Positions 8,715-21,280 are shown, counted from the first letter of the stretch. The stretch is DNA of 31,141 bases from Irineochytrium annulatum (GCA_027600665.1 JADGJL010000218.1:1-31141); one strand, 5' to 3'. Notes: generated by a model from the sequence alone, not told the origin. Made by a program: numbers and translations.

Positions 8715-11700
8715 CTATGCATCTAACCATTTGATGTACAAAGGTGACCTCAATTTCAAAAACAACTCCTTTGAAATGTATGCGCTGCTTGACTTTTCCA
8801 AAGTCGATGACGAATACTTAGCCATCATACCATAATAGATTCCTTTATACCCCAACATGCCATCAAGTTCCTTCCGTCTCTTGCAGTGGACCATCCTCCT
8901 TGCAACGTTCACGGCTCGTCTTTCTGACCCACGAAGCAGCTGTAGAATGCTTTCGAAAATGAACATCACCCAGTAGCAGAACACGTCGTGGGGAATGGAC
9001 CCCATTGATGACTTGAATATAGAAATTACGTCAATTAAACGGTTCAGCTCAGAATTCTGCCACCGGCTGTTTCCCGGCATGGCAATGCCTGACCGCAGCG
9101 GATCAGCGACTAGGATAATGACAAAGGGCAATGTTTCCAAAGCAGTTATAGCCTGTGCTCCGGCATCTATCTTTGGCAGAGCTTTTTGGCACGCTTCCAG
9201 TGAGTTCAATGCGCATAAAAGATCTCCTTGAAGTGCGGCCTCCCACGCGTCTATGACTTCCTTCATCCCCAACCCAAAGTTAAGCGTTCGCGAAACCTTT
9301 CCGAGCGGCTCACACACCTCCCTCCACTCGTTCATTGCTTCAGCATCACCTTGAGCAAGGGCAACTCTGTAAATCGTGTGCGATATGGAAGAACCAAAAA
9401 GAGGGTCGTCTTTTATCGAAAGTGACGTTCTGAAGAACTGCTTTGTGGTCGTGTCGACAAAGTCAAAATCGCCAACGCAGAAAGCAACGGCGGCAGAATA
9501 AGCCATCGCAAGGTGCTCATGACCGGCCTCCCCTCGAAATTTCGCAATTATACCGTATTTCATCATCAACGGGATAGAGTCCCGAAATTGTGTGGTAAAG
9601 CTTCTCATTGCTGCCTTATAAAACAAATAGGTTGGGTGATCTCGCCCACCATCAACCGCTTCACCACGACGTGCAAAGAACTTGCAGTACGGCGGAGCCA
9701 AAAATGTGGAATACCAAGCCATCTTGAAAAGAAGTTCAGCCCTGTGAAAAGCTATTGTTAAATGTAAACAAATGACGATGCCTATACCATTCTATCTCGT
9801 TATCATTAAAGCGTATTTTGAGGTTGAAATATCGCAAAAGTAGGTAGCAAATCTCCTCCTCGCTGTAAGCCTTGTTCAGGCTGAGAAATTGGGTCATGCC
9901 ACTCAAGATGACTTTCTCGCAGTCAACTTGACTGCCGTTACAGTAATCAGGCGACACGCGTCGTCGTTCTGTCCGCTGCCGTTTCTTCCCTCCAAATGTG
10001 AGCAACCAATTTGCGTACGCTTGCCGTTTCAGCGATGGCAGCGTCCGCTTAACGTCTTCTGCGGTAGCCGGCCATGGCTCAGTAGCTAAGAAGCTCAAAG
10101 CTACAATCCCTAATTCCTTGTCCCTTGGAAACCGCTTGGCAAACGCGTTGCCAAAGGAGAGGCGGGCGTGCCACCACGCCTTTCTTAGAGGAGTAATTGG
10201 GTTGTTTAGCAAAGCTAAATCCTCTTGACGAGATGTGCGAACGTAATCTCTCAGAGACTCTAAAACTTGTATGCCCTCAACGCATTGATACTTGCTGATC
10301 AACATAAACCTTCCAAAAAAAATCAAAACTTTCATTGTTAAAAGCTAGTCACAAACCCTAGTTCCTCTTTGTACTTAATCAAAGCCTCCATGTCTCCAGC
10401 ACGTGAGTAATGGTATTCTAGCAAGGGCAGCAATCGTTCTCGAGTTGATACATTTAATAACTTCTCAAGTTTCACCGCAACCGTTCGGTGGGAGAAGATT
10501 CTGTCTTCATATGCCATAGACTCGTATATTGCAGTCAGAATGCCAATATGCCGAAACGAGCAATCGATATTCTCAACAGTTTCCCCGGTTTCGTCATCAC
10601 CAGCAGAATCGCTTTCGCCGTCGCCTGCAGGGAAAGTGAGGAAGTTGTGGGAGTCACTATTTTTCATCAGCTGAAGTAAGCGGTCTTGAGAAATGTCCAA
10701 ATTTGTTAGTTGCAAAAGATCGCCGAGATCGAAATACTGTAGGACAACATTAATTCTGTAATTGGTGAGATCATTTAACCTGTCCAAGGATGGCAGCGGC
10801 TTTTAGTATCTCCCGAAAAACAGTGTCAAGCTTATCATATTGAAATAGAATCACGGAGCTTAGGTCGCCAAACTGATTGTCATTATAATCGAGCGGGGGA
10901 AATCCGTCCTCTCGCCTAAACGTGAGACGGTTGTCTAGGTCCACAACGAAGTCGGACCCAATTTTAATTATAACAACTTCTAAAATCATTGACAAAGCCA
11001 GCGGGCTTCCTCGGCTTTGTTCAACCAGTGCTAAGAAAAAGTTTTAAGCTAAAACTCAGTCTGACTAAGTTGGAGCTTACAATCGGATAGTGCAGGATCA
11101 ACTCCTCTTATTTCTGACTTCAAATTCGTAATCCGATGTTCCTACTTGAATTATTTTTTTTATAAAAAGGATATGCCCTTACAATGAATTCAATGGCTTC
11201 TGCATCTGATAGACCTTTAAGTGGCAAGTGCACAGTAAAATCCTGATTTAGAATTGGAATAATCACTTGATCAGTGGAATCGATTGGCCGTGTTATGAGG
11301 AGAATAAAAAACTAACCCAGTTAGAAAACAATGGAACGCAACTTATATACCTTGGTGCTGTATTTTAATACTTGCGGTAGAACACTCAATGAGAAAGAGT
11401 CGAACCACTGGATATCATCGAAAATGAGCACAGCAGAGTTGTTGTTTAGGAATCTGCTGATTAGATTGACGCACATCGTCGTCAGCAGGTTGTTTTTAGC
11501 AGCATAGTCCAAGGTGGCCGTCCTTGCAGTGTCTTCGATTTGGAAATCGGGAGATATAATCGACAATAATGGCGCCAGGTCAGCATCTAACCCCGCAAGT
11601 GTCAAGTGCTTCCGTAGAACATCGCCTCTATTCCTGTCATATCCAGAGGGTCTTGCTAAGTGCAGTGAACTGACCGTTGCAGCGTTGAAGTCCCGAAGGT

Positions 11701-14079
11701 GATTTTTCGTTCCGAAATTGAATATAAAAGTCAACAGTGTTCCCATCGAGTAAAACGGATTTAACTTGTGCTTTTCAGTCCCTACGAACATTTTAAACGC
11801 GCTTAAAAAAAGTGCCGTACCTTGAACTAGGCATACCGGCACGACGTTGAATTTCGCATCATCCATCACAACTTTTGCAAGATATGACTTCCCCATTCCA
11901 CTTGACGCCTCCACAACAAATGAGGATTTCACGCCATCGTTAACCCAATCCGCAAACTTGCGCTGCAAGATGTCTCTTTCCGCCTTGTACCCGAATAATG
12001 GCTCCGTCTTGTCAACTTTGTTTTCAGACGTGGGCCAAGGAATGCCATGTATATGCAGCGGCACCTCCTTCCCTTTTACGGTCACTAAGCCTAAGTCGAT
12101 AGTGGCAGTTGTAAGCTTCACTTTATCATTCGTGGGTTCGTCGACCACCATAACGTGATTTTTTTTCGACGAGCTCATGAGTCTCGCCGACGTTATTATC
12201 ACGTCCCCTGTTATCAAAACAAATGAGGTTATAGTGGTGATGCAACGAAATTACCTAGTAATCCAGGATCACTTCGCAAGTTGTTGCCAATGTTCGTGCA
12301 TAAAGTGTCGCCACTGGCTACTGATATTGCCAGCTTATTTTGCGCGCCTCCTTGAAACACAGACTGCACAGCCTCCATGAAATGAGACATACCCTTAATG
12401 CACTGATCAGCGTTGTTAACATGGCTGAACCCCTACAACATTTCAGAGAGAAGGTCGAAAACGCATATATGGTTCAAACTCACAGATAAGCCAAACACGG
12501 CTAGAAGTGTCTGCCCTTTATCATCAACTGCGTACTGTTGGTACACGCCATTGTATAAGTCCAGGGATTTCATGAAGCAAACAGCGACGCTTTGTACTGT
12601 CGCGAGGTCAAAGGGGAACAACATACAGACAAACACAATTGAGACAGGCCGGAATTCTGCCGTCAATTTTGTTGTTGCTGCTGCCGCTTCTTTTAAATTA
12701 TGCCACTCCATAGGTAATGATATGGGTCCTATTTTTGCTCTCTCCAAATCGAGTGATATAGCCGCTTGATTCCCCGATCTCATCGCGGCGCTTTTCACAT
12801 CGAGCGACCTGACCATTGTAGGATCGACAAAAAGTTTGAGGAAGTCTTCGTTCTCATCCAGCACGTGGTGATTAAATTTGAAAAGAGCTTCGGTCGCTAA
12901 AAGCGCAAGAAGGCTTGAAGCGACATCCGCGTCCGTAGTGTCGATAACTTGTGATGCACTCGCTGTGCTCGCGGTCAGGGACACAATGTTGGAGGCGTTA
13001 AGAACGATGTGCCCTCCGTCAAGTTTTCTGGGTCCCAAGGAAAGCAGTTTGGCAGATGCGGCCGGATTGAGATGTACGAACGCGTCCGCAGCAATCCCCA
13101 TTTCACCTGCAAATAGAATTATGCGCTACACCAACGAGTTCCGCATACCTTTCGTGGTGCTGTCAAGGATATACCCCATTGACGCCATGCAAGCACCATG
13201 TATGCAGTAGTCCAGCCTTAATCGCGGGTCGCCGATGATAACACGCGAAACGTCACCCGCGGTGATGGCGAAGTGCAGGCGAAGTTCGGTCGAGAAACCA
13301 GCGCTTTTCTCAATGCTTGGATGATCGGATGCAACGTGGCCCCTGACGGCATCCGCGATGGACATGTCGAGTGTCATGCTGCCGTAGCGACTCGCGATAT
13401 GGAGAGAACATGCCAGCGACCGCGCGACAACTTCTCCAATTGGCTCGATATTGTTTTGTGCAGAAAAGGTAACTAACACGGCGTCACCTGCGAAATTGTT
13501 GTCGAATTTGCTTTGTCAGGTTCGAATATGAAAATGTAGCACTCACCTAGAAACCGGACAATGTCCCCTCGATAAAGGGCGATGACGGCGATTATCTGCT
13601 AGATTTTAGTAACTTTCAAGAAAAAAATTTGGCGTTTGGCCCTCACATTGTCCAAGAAGGCGCGTAGGGATCGCGTTATCACCTCAGACGCCATCTTGCC
13701 TAAAGCAGTCTGCACGGAAGGAGTAAGGCAACGTTTTGCATGCAAACTCATTACAAGTCCAGCGGACATCTTCGAATAGCCGGAGATATCGACCTGCAAC
13801 GAGGCAACGCGTTAAACTAATTTTCATTACATCAAATCCAAAGACCTCCGCAACGCGCCATCCGCGTCGTCGACGCCATCCAGCTCATTCACTCCGCCCC
13901 GCTGCATCTGACTCCCCCTGCCCCTCCTATTGCTGGTGGCGACTCACCATAAGGACCACCATGAACTCCCTTGTCTCGAAGGCGCGTCCGGCCAGGAGCT
14001 CGGCCATCACCTGACGACGGAGGTCGTCATCGGCGGCCACGCGCTGGACGTAGGCTGATGTGAACGAGGCGACGCGCAT
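8715..14079 (-). CDS. ADCY10-like (soluble-type) adenylyl cyclase, 13 exons
   Basis: Exons: 14079-13948, 13793-13647, 13595-13547, 13487-13149, 13106-12484, 12432-12255, 12207-11351, 11311-11183, 11141-11081, 11030-10780, 10736-10357, 10309-9788 and 9741-8715. They total 4695 nt (1564 residues; human ADCY10 is about 1610), and all phases agree. The first class III cyclase domain has VDISGYSKM (metal Asp, residues 45-53) and RFLGDAVLVTF (second Asp near 111). The second begins EFRPVSIVFV (373) and contains DDKGQTLLAVFGL. An ATPase module follows with EASSGMGKS (589-597), a Walker A lacking its first Gly, and the Walker B-like LIFDDIQWFD. A long helical C-terminus comes next. By eye, several residues that bind ATP or bicarbonate in human sAC are replaced, so activity is not assured. 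Twelve introns, most of them only 39-59 bp, and AT-rich composition set it apart from its neighbours. Confidence 0.88.
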
Positions 14080-14793
14080 GGGGGTCGGTTTGGTGAGATT
14101 TACACCGATTTACCGCCATTGTTGGATCGCACGCGCAAGAGCGTTCGTTCATCGTTTTTTGGCCTGGAAGCACCCCCAACCAAGAAATGGTTAATATGAC
14201 GGTGATCTTCGTGCGATTTAGCACTTCAATGTACTCGGTAAAAGATGGCACCCGTGAAATGGGACCCATACCCTTCATACGTTTGTTACGATATTCACAA
14301 GACTAGTTTTTTTCTTAAAAACACTTGCAAGTTGTGGCCGCACAGTTACCCTGAGTAAAAGATCGCCCTCTCGTGAGGAAAAGATTATGATTAGAGGTAT
14401 GAAGACGTCGCTTCGCATGCAGGCTCAGCAGGTATGTGTACAAAAGTTAAAGAAAGATACACTGCTAATGTACAAAGTAGTTTATGCCTAAAACAAAGTA
14501 TTAATAAGGATTCCAACACAAGAATACGGTGCAGCAACATTACAAATGAATCACGGCAAACAGACAACGACGGCAACCAAAAAAAGCTGAAATTAATATT
14601 GGTGGGTAATATCTATGATGGGTCCAAGCTCAAATATAACCAAAAAGTGTTGCAAAGTTACAAATGACTCAGAAGATAGAGGACAAAATAAGAACGCCGG
14701 CGGCAATGAAGATGAAGGGTGACCACCCCGCAAGGTCGGACCTACGATATAAACTGTCAATAACTCAAAACACGCCCAAGCAACTTCGCACGC
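14080..14793. other. Intergenic, AT-rich
   Basis: No supported gene. It holds the promoter side of the cyclase (ATG 14079) and the 3' flank of the coiled-coil gene (stop at 14794). Open frames here are under 100 codons and show no domain. Confidence 0.5.
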
Positions 14794-17407
14794 TCACCTT
14801 TCAGTCTTCCTCCTCTCCATCTCAGACTCCCAGCCCTCCAGTCTCGCGAGAGCATCCTTCAGTCCGAACGCGTGCTTCCCAACGTCGTCCTTTACCGCCA
14901 TGAGCTGCCCGACCAGGTCGTTCTTGCCGTCACGACCGACCAGGCGTCTAAGCCCATCCGCCATCTCGCTTGCGAGCTTCCGGATCGTTTCCGTCGGCTC
15001 CTTGTTCCCATCCTCGTCCGACATTGCCTCAACCTCCCGCAGCTCCTCCAAACATCGCGATAGGAGCTCCTCGAATCTCGCCCACCCGTGCTCCATCTCG
15101 GCATCCTTTCCCTTCCCTCCACTCGTCACCAGACTGACGTTCTTAATGGGCACGTCCTCGGACGCAACTAAAGACGTCGTGTCCTCGATCCGGAGCAAGT
15201 CAGCAATCGACCCATCCCTCGTCGTATTCATCGTCAAGGTCGCCGCGTCCTCATCATCACGATGCGCCGGCGCCCGCGTGTCAATCGCCATTTCAGTCTG
15301 GATCCCAAACTCCCGCTCGTGGGCCTTCACACGGCCCAACATACCACGGAGACGCTCAATCTCGTCCTCGAGCCCTAACACGACCTCCTCCCGACCCCTT
15401 CGGACTTCTTCCACCTCAGCCTCCACGGCTTCCTTTCCGGCCGTCGCGCGCTCAAGCGCCTCCGTCAGCTCATCCCTCTGAGCGCTAAGAGCTCCAACTC
15501 GGCTCCGTAGCGAGTCTCTCTCCGCCGCGGCGTCCTCGAGCGCCACATCGACGTCCTCTAACATGGCCCGCAGCGACCCGGCCTCATCCCGTGCCTCACA
15601 CAGCTCCGATTCAGCCTCCATCAGTCGCTCTTTCGACGCCTCCAACAACGTCCTGACCCGCCCAGCCTCCTCCACCGCCGCTCCACGCTCCGCCACTTCC
15701 CCCTCCAACAACGCCGCCAGCCTCGTAACCTCGGCATCAAGCTCCCTGCACCTCGCGACGCGATCGTCCAGCAGCGTTCTCATATCTGCCGTCGACACCA
15801 ACAGCTCATCAACCCCGGCGCCTAAATCGCGCCTCTCGTCCGAAATCCTGCTGATGACCTCATCCCGTTCCCTGATTTCCTTCTCCAACGCGGCCCTCAC
15901 GATGCCCCACCGCCTCTCGTCCGCTTCCTTCTCCTCCTGCAACTCCTCCACCTCCGCTTTATATCTACCCTGCACCTCCCTAACGGCTTCCTCCATCTCT
16001 GCCCTCCCTACCATCCCCTTCATCTCCCCCTCAAACCTCCCCTCCATCTCCTCCATATCCCCCCTCAGCATCCCACACTCTCGTTCAAGCACGCCCCTCG
16101 CTCTCCGCACCTCCTCAACTTCTACCATCAGCGCCCTCACCCTCCGCTCCGCATCCTCCATCCCCCTCCTCAAGCTCTCACACTCCGCAACCCTCGCATC
16201 CCGCTCCATCTCCAGCCCGGCCACGATCCTTTCAACATCGTCCGCCATAGCTCTCGCCCTCGCGTTCTGACTCTCGCCCTCATCCCTGCCCGCAATGAGC
16301 GAAGCGCACTCCCCCGCCAGCGCATCCCGCTCCCTCATCACATCCTCCAACCGCTCCCTCAACGCCGCCATCTCTACCCTCAGCTGCCCCGCCTCCCTCA
16401 GCGCCTCATCCCGCTCAGCCTCCGCCCTGACTCGTCCCCCCTCCAAACCCCTGCAACGTCGTTCCCCATCCTCAACCTTGGCCCGCGCGCGTACAAGATC
16501 CGCCTCTGCTTCCTCCACCTTCCCACGCTCACGATCCAGCTCCTGGCTGCGATGCTCCAGATCCCGCTGTAGAACAGCGAGCCGCTCGTCACGCGAGCTG
16601 ATGGCGGCGTGCGAGAAGGCGGCGTGCGATTCAATGCGGGATGACAAGAGGGCGTTCTCGGACTCAAGCGCCCGGATGCGGTCCGCTAATTCCTCTTCTT
16701 CTTCTTCGTTAGGCAAAGGGGAGTCCGTGGCGTGCATGGTGGATGTGACAGAATCGATAGAAGCGCGGGAGGACGACGTTGAAGAAATCCGACTTGCGCG
16801 CTGGAACTTATATCGGTCGACCTTCTCCAGCTGTATGCACGGATTAGTCAACCGCCTCATCCGTCAACGCGAAAAATCAGCTCACATTCGCCCTCATCAG
16901 ATCCCTCGCGCGTCTCAACTCGCCGCACTCCCTATCCCTCTTCACCAACAGGCCTTCGACCTTCGTTTTCTCCCGTCTGACAACAACGAGCTCCGCCTCC
17001 AGCTTCCCCAGTTTCGTGGTGAGATCGCCCTCGATTTTAGACTGACGGAGGGACTGCCGACGGTGCAGGTCCTCCCATCGGGCGGCCTCGCGGCGCCATC
17101 GGGACTCAGGGGCGGCGGTGGAACGAGAGGGGGAAGTGAGGGTCGAGCGACGGGAGGGGGACGAGGAGGTGTGGGAGAGGTCCGTGCCGGCTTCAGAAAA
17201 GCTGTCGGGTTGGGGCGAGGCGCAGGCGCGAGGGGTAGAGGGTTCGGGTGTGGGGATTGAGGGTGAGAGGTGGGGTGTTACTGTGAACACATTGTCAGCA
17301 TCTGACAGAAGAAGCAAGATGGAATGTACCTGGTTGGTAGTTGGCTGCTGATGAGCTGAATGAGGACCGACGTCGCGCGGGGCTGAGCGGAGTGAGACTG
17401 CGATGAT
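14794..17407 (-). CDS. Long coiled-coil protein (5' end unresolved)
   Basis: Three joined exons are supported: 17407-17330, 17280-16886 and 16830-14794. The introns are 49 bp (GTACAT..CAG, branch CTGAC) and 55 bp (GTGAGC..CAG, branch CTAATC), with consistent phases, giving about 836 residues. The start of the protein is a Ser/Pro-rich segment. From about residue 75 most of the chain is heptad-like and charged (for example RAEAERDEALREAG), interrupted by a Ser-rich patch and an EEEEEE run. This predicts a very long coiled coil, as in centrosomal, basal-body, Golgi-tether or cytoskeletal scaffolds. No catalytic motif was seen and no specific family is recognised. An upstream exon ending in phase 1 is required. 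One candidate starts at the ATG at 17518 with a weak donor near 17463. The C-terminal 130 residues are less repetitive. Confidence 0.75.
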
Positions 17408-17518
17408 CTGTGCGGCAATGTGGTTAGCACCCAGTGATAGTTGCTCGAAAACTCCTCCTGAACGCTTCGTCGGCACGCGCACTTCGTCAACGCACACAAG
17501 GTCGCTTTGCATCCACAT

Positions 17519-19325
17519 TATTATCCTGTCAGGTCGACCAGCCCGTGGGAACAGGGTTCCCACACGGTGATGACGAATCGCTCGCCTCCCTCAATCCCCC
17601 TCCCCTCCTTATTTCTCCTTTAAAAATGTCGCAAACCTGCTCTTTCTCTTCCATCGCCAATGCCCCAATCCCATATTCCCTCAGTCCCACTCGCCACCTC
17701 TCCTCGTACCCGCTCGCTCCACTTGCTCCCACTTCTCCATGCTCGCTCCGCGAAGTGGACGCAGTCCAAAGCAAAGGGATGCTCACCTCGCTCGCCAGCC
17801 GGGGCCTGTGCGGGTGGTCGCTGCGCCATCGTGACGGCGAGGCTCGGATGCCTCGTGCCAAATCGTTTCGAAAACCGTAACTTTGACGATTGCTGGTTCT
17901 CACACCTTCTCCCCTCAGCGGATCGGATATAGGGCCGCTGAGCGCGTGTGGCGGCCGAACCAGCGGAAGAAACAGTATCATCAGGCGACGTCCCGGCCCG
18001 CATTCTTTCGTTTCCCTCAAACCCCCAAAAACGTATTTTTATCGAGAATAACAAGAAGCTGCGAGCCTGACCTCTGCAAGAGAGCAGGCAATTGCGAGGA
18101 AAGGCCACCCTTGTTTGCGCTTGTAACGTCCCCCGTGGCTCTCGTTTTGTAAACTCAACCCTCAACTGCATTGACTGACTCACACTGACGCGTTCGAGCA
18201 ACATGGCGCGGAGCTTTAAAAGTACGCATGGTACGATCGCGATCGGGCCTGACGGCGTGGCGGTGAGCTGAGGGCAGGGATTTGTAAGGACGTCGGCTGG
18301 GGAGAGAACCAGTTAGGGCAGACGGAAAATTAAACGACGCGTCCCAACACACAGCAAGCATTGCAATAGCGACATGAAGCGAACGGCGCATGTATATACA
18401 GCGGCGCGTCAGCCGCCACGGACAGCGTAGCTGTATGCAGGAGCAGTCGGTGACGACGGCTTTGAAAACCTTTCTCGCCCACCATCTTGAATTCTTTCTC
18501 ACCTCAAGTATTTGCCTCGAGCGCATCGATAGTGGACGCGCCACTCGCTAGATAGCATGACGCGATTAGTGGGAACGCCATTTCCAATCGGGCAAACGTT
18601 AAATGTTATATGGCGAGGAATACAAAGGGCTTACCAATCGGCATAATCCGCAGCATGCGGGCGGCGCCGTAGTTTGCTGCGTCAACGCATGGCAAATCCA
18701 TACTCTCACTACTCCATGGCGCCGGCCACGCAAAGAAATTTCAGCCAGTGATTTATCAGCAGTAATGACGAAGGTGGTAACCTGTCAGACAGTGAAGACA
18801 TGTCAATTAAAAATCTGCACCGATCAAGAATGTAAAGCGCGACCTGGAAGGGTTTAAGACCTTCTTCACCCGTATATTACTGTGGCCGAGACCGTGTGCG
18901 GTAGAAGCCCAGTCGCTCCAATGGGCGCATCGCAAAGCCATATGGAGCCGTGTGCTCACCATTGACGCCGGCCAGCGATTAATAACAATTTGCAGTGACT
19001 AAACGCTTTAGTGGTAAGGCAGTGACGAGATATCACAAAAGGATTGGAATCCATAGCAGTGACCAAGAAAGTAGGCAAGCAAGGCGCTCTGCGACCCAGC
19101 GCTATTTTGACGCGCCGCGGTCAACGACAATGGTAGAGGAGAATTGGGGAGTTACTGTCGGGTTGGAATTCGATGCTTATTCTGTTGATAGCGCCAAGCA
19201 ACTACCGGACCTTGTCACGTAGCCGCCTTTGGCCTTCTCGCGTTCATCTGTTAAAAATGAGGATCAGTTAAGTAATAAAACCCCTGACCCGTCCATGCGG
19301 TGCAGTCAGGACGTCGCGATTGCGA
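17519..19325. other. Region without a confidently called gene
   Basis: No domain was recognised on either strand. A minus-strand frame with an ATG at 18204 runs 194 codons to 17620, and a 5'-splice-like GTGAGC lies inside it at about 17782. The stretch may therefore contain leading exons of the coiled-coil gene or a small unrelated gene. The 18.2-19.3 kb part has many short frames only, and nothing resembling a transposase or reverse transcriptase was seen. Confidence 0.4.
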
Positions 19326-21280
19326 TCACGCCGTCGCTTTTGGGAGTCCACCGCTAAATGCCTGTTGTTGCGGCCAGGCTGGATCGGCATCGTTATACCG
19401 CTGAGAAATGACGCGTAGGATCGTGACTAGCGGATTGTCCTTGCATGCACACTGAGCTGAAACATGGCAATTGCGTTTAGAATTAGTGATAAAACACAAT
19501 TTGCAAATGAAATGAAAAGGCTTGCCTACCCAACGACTTCGCTGAAAAGTAGAGCTTCGGCCAGGTAAGGTAATCCTCGTTAACCCGTCCGACTGTATGA
19601 AGGTAGCGCTGAATGAAGAACATGAATGAGTGAAGCAAAAGAATAAATATCAGGACGTCGCTGCGGCACCAGCAGAGATGCTTGTAGAACTGATGTTGTT
19701 GCAGTACCAGCCGCGTTGGTTTGTATAAGCTCGGGCGTTAACTCGCTATACAATTATTTAACGCCTCTAATCCAAAAAAAAAGAAGAATCTCCCTCACCT
19801 TCTGTAATCGCTGCAGTGCTGACTGGACGTAACAAGGTTCAAAAAGCAAACTGAAAGCGTTTAAGTAAGTTGGACTTAACGTCCATGTATTTCAGGAATG
19901 CAAAGAAAGAGAGAAACTAATCCATAAAGTTTAAAAGAGCATCGGTGAAAGCCATAAACTGAACTCGTCCTCGCCGTCGCCTGCTTTGTATGTGTCGAAA
20001 GATAAGATAAGGGTAAACAAAGCGTAAACGAGCGACAAGGCGTTGCGTGCGACCAAAAACTTCGCAGAGATGGTGAGATAAGAAGCAAATACCTAAGTGG
20101 GCGGAGATGAGATGCCAAAACGGAGAGAAAACAATTCTAAAATGGGTGGGAGAGTCGTACTTGATGTCGGGCTGAATAGCAGTGCCACCGGCACCACGTG
20201 CAAGCACCCCAAGCCCGCCGATGCGCCATTGCATTCAGAACCTACATGCATCAACGTAGCATCTCTTTGGCTAATTATGGATTAGTTGGGGAAAGTTAGC
20301 GCCAGCGAAGGAAACGGCTTACCAATGGGCAACGTTTTGGAGCTCATGATAATGCCCAACACCCATAATCCGTGAACGGCCGTTACGCAGGTCAGATAGG
20401 GAAGAAAACGAGCAGAGCAACTCGCTCGAAGGACGGGCAGTCAATGGCCCTGCTGCGCACTGTCTTCAATGTACAGAGGGTTAAGTTACCAGCGCCTTTA
20501 ACAGACCTTACAAGCCTTCAGCGCCGCCCGGGTCGATCGCGATCGCGCTTGCCTGCTGGCGCGTCAGCTGATCGCTATTATGTTGTAACGAGTCCTTACT
20601 TTAAACGTAAATTAGTCGCAATATTTGGTAATGACAATGATGCGTAAGTAAAAAAAACGAAGTGAGTAAGGAAACCAGTACCTTGCAAGCTTAGGGAAGA
20701 GTGACGGTACACTGACGGTAAACCGCCGTGTACTAGCGACGAGCCCATATCCCCGCTGCTCACGCCGTGAATTGCTGAAGGATTTGGAAAGAGAAACGCG
20801 TAAAAGCGACCCGCTAAAGCGACGCGCGCTTCTAAGCACCCTCCACGGCACGCTGTTGCTGCTTTTCCATGACGCTACCTATGGTAGGTCGTTGTTCATT
20901 AGTCTGCTGTCGATTATTCAGCCCTTCTTATCGGCACCCATGGTAATGTATACGCGCCTGAGCGATACGCCTTTGAAGACTGGCCGGGCCATCAAGGAAT
21001 AGTCGCGCCTTTTGGACAAGAGATGATGCGCCTTAAGTGCAGATCCCAGCTTCAACGCGTCGACGCGAAATTCCAGCCCAACTAGTTCAATTGCCGCTGG
21101 GGCCGATAGACCACGTTCTCCACAAATAACAAGATGACCGTCCCCGAGGCCGTCGATGCCGTGAAGTTGTCAACCAACAAGCTCGAGACGCGACTTCCAG
21201 CAGCGATGGCGACGACGTCGTTGTGCTCGAACGCAGCGCAGTTTTCCAGCTTGTCAACCTCCTCCACTAACAGCCCCTCT
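19326..21280 (-). CDS. Unrecognised intron-rich gene, probable multi-pass membrane protein (model incomplete)
   Basis: Short minus-strand blocks in changing frames read as protein and are bounded by splice-like sites. From 5' to 3' they are: 21280-21085 (..VSSLLVDNFTAS..); about 21090-20920 (..ALKLGSALKAHHLLSKRR..); about 20440-20323, ending at GTAAGC (..TAVHGLWVLGIIMSS..); 20241 to about 20180 (Cys-containing); 20092 to about 19950 (..ARNALSLVYALFTLILSF..); about 19729-19530 (..DVLIFILLLHSFMFFIQRYL..); and 19456-19326 (..DNPLVTILRVISQRY..), ending in TGA. The best-supported junction is the 73-bp intron 19529-19457 (GTAGGC..CAG). At least three hydrophobic helices are present. I do not recognise the family. 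Further coding may lie upstream to about 21600, where a good GTAAGT donor occurs at 21401, but joining it needs an apparent +1 frame change near 21275. It is divergent from the gene at 21913. Confidence 0.45.

Noticed and set aside
10737..10780. A 24-bp intron (10779-10756) in the cyclase
   Set aside because: It is too short to splice and leads straight to a stop; using the next CAG (43-bp intron) keeps the frame and yields AAILGQYFDLGDLL, as expected for the family.
17434..17880. Plus-strand frame with a mitochondrial-presequence-like start (ARKLLLNASSARALRQRTQGRF)
   Set aside because: It begins with GTG, has a stop just upstream with no ATG, and overlaps the 5' end of the minus-strand coiled-coil gene.
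17620..18204. 194-codon minus-strand frame beginning with ATG
   Set aside because: No domain, Arg/Gly-rich composition as expected from a GC-rich shadow, and a strong internal donor-like GTGAGC. It may include exons of a neighbour but is not supported as a gene.
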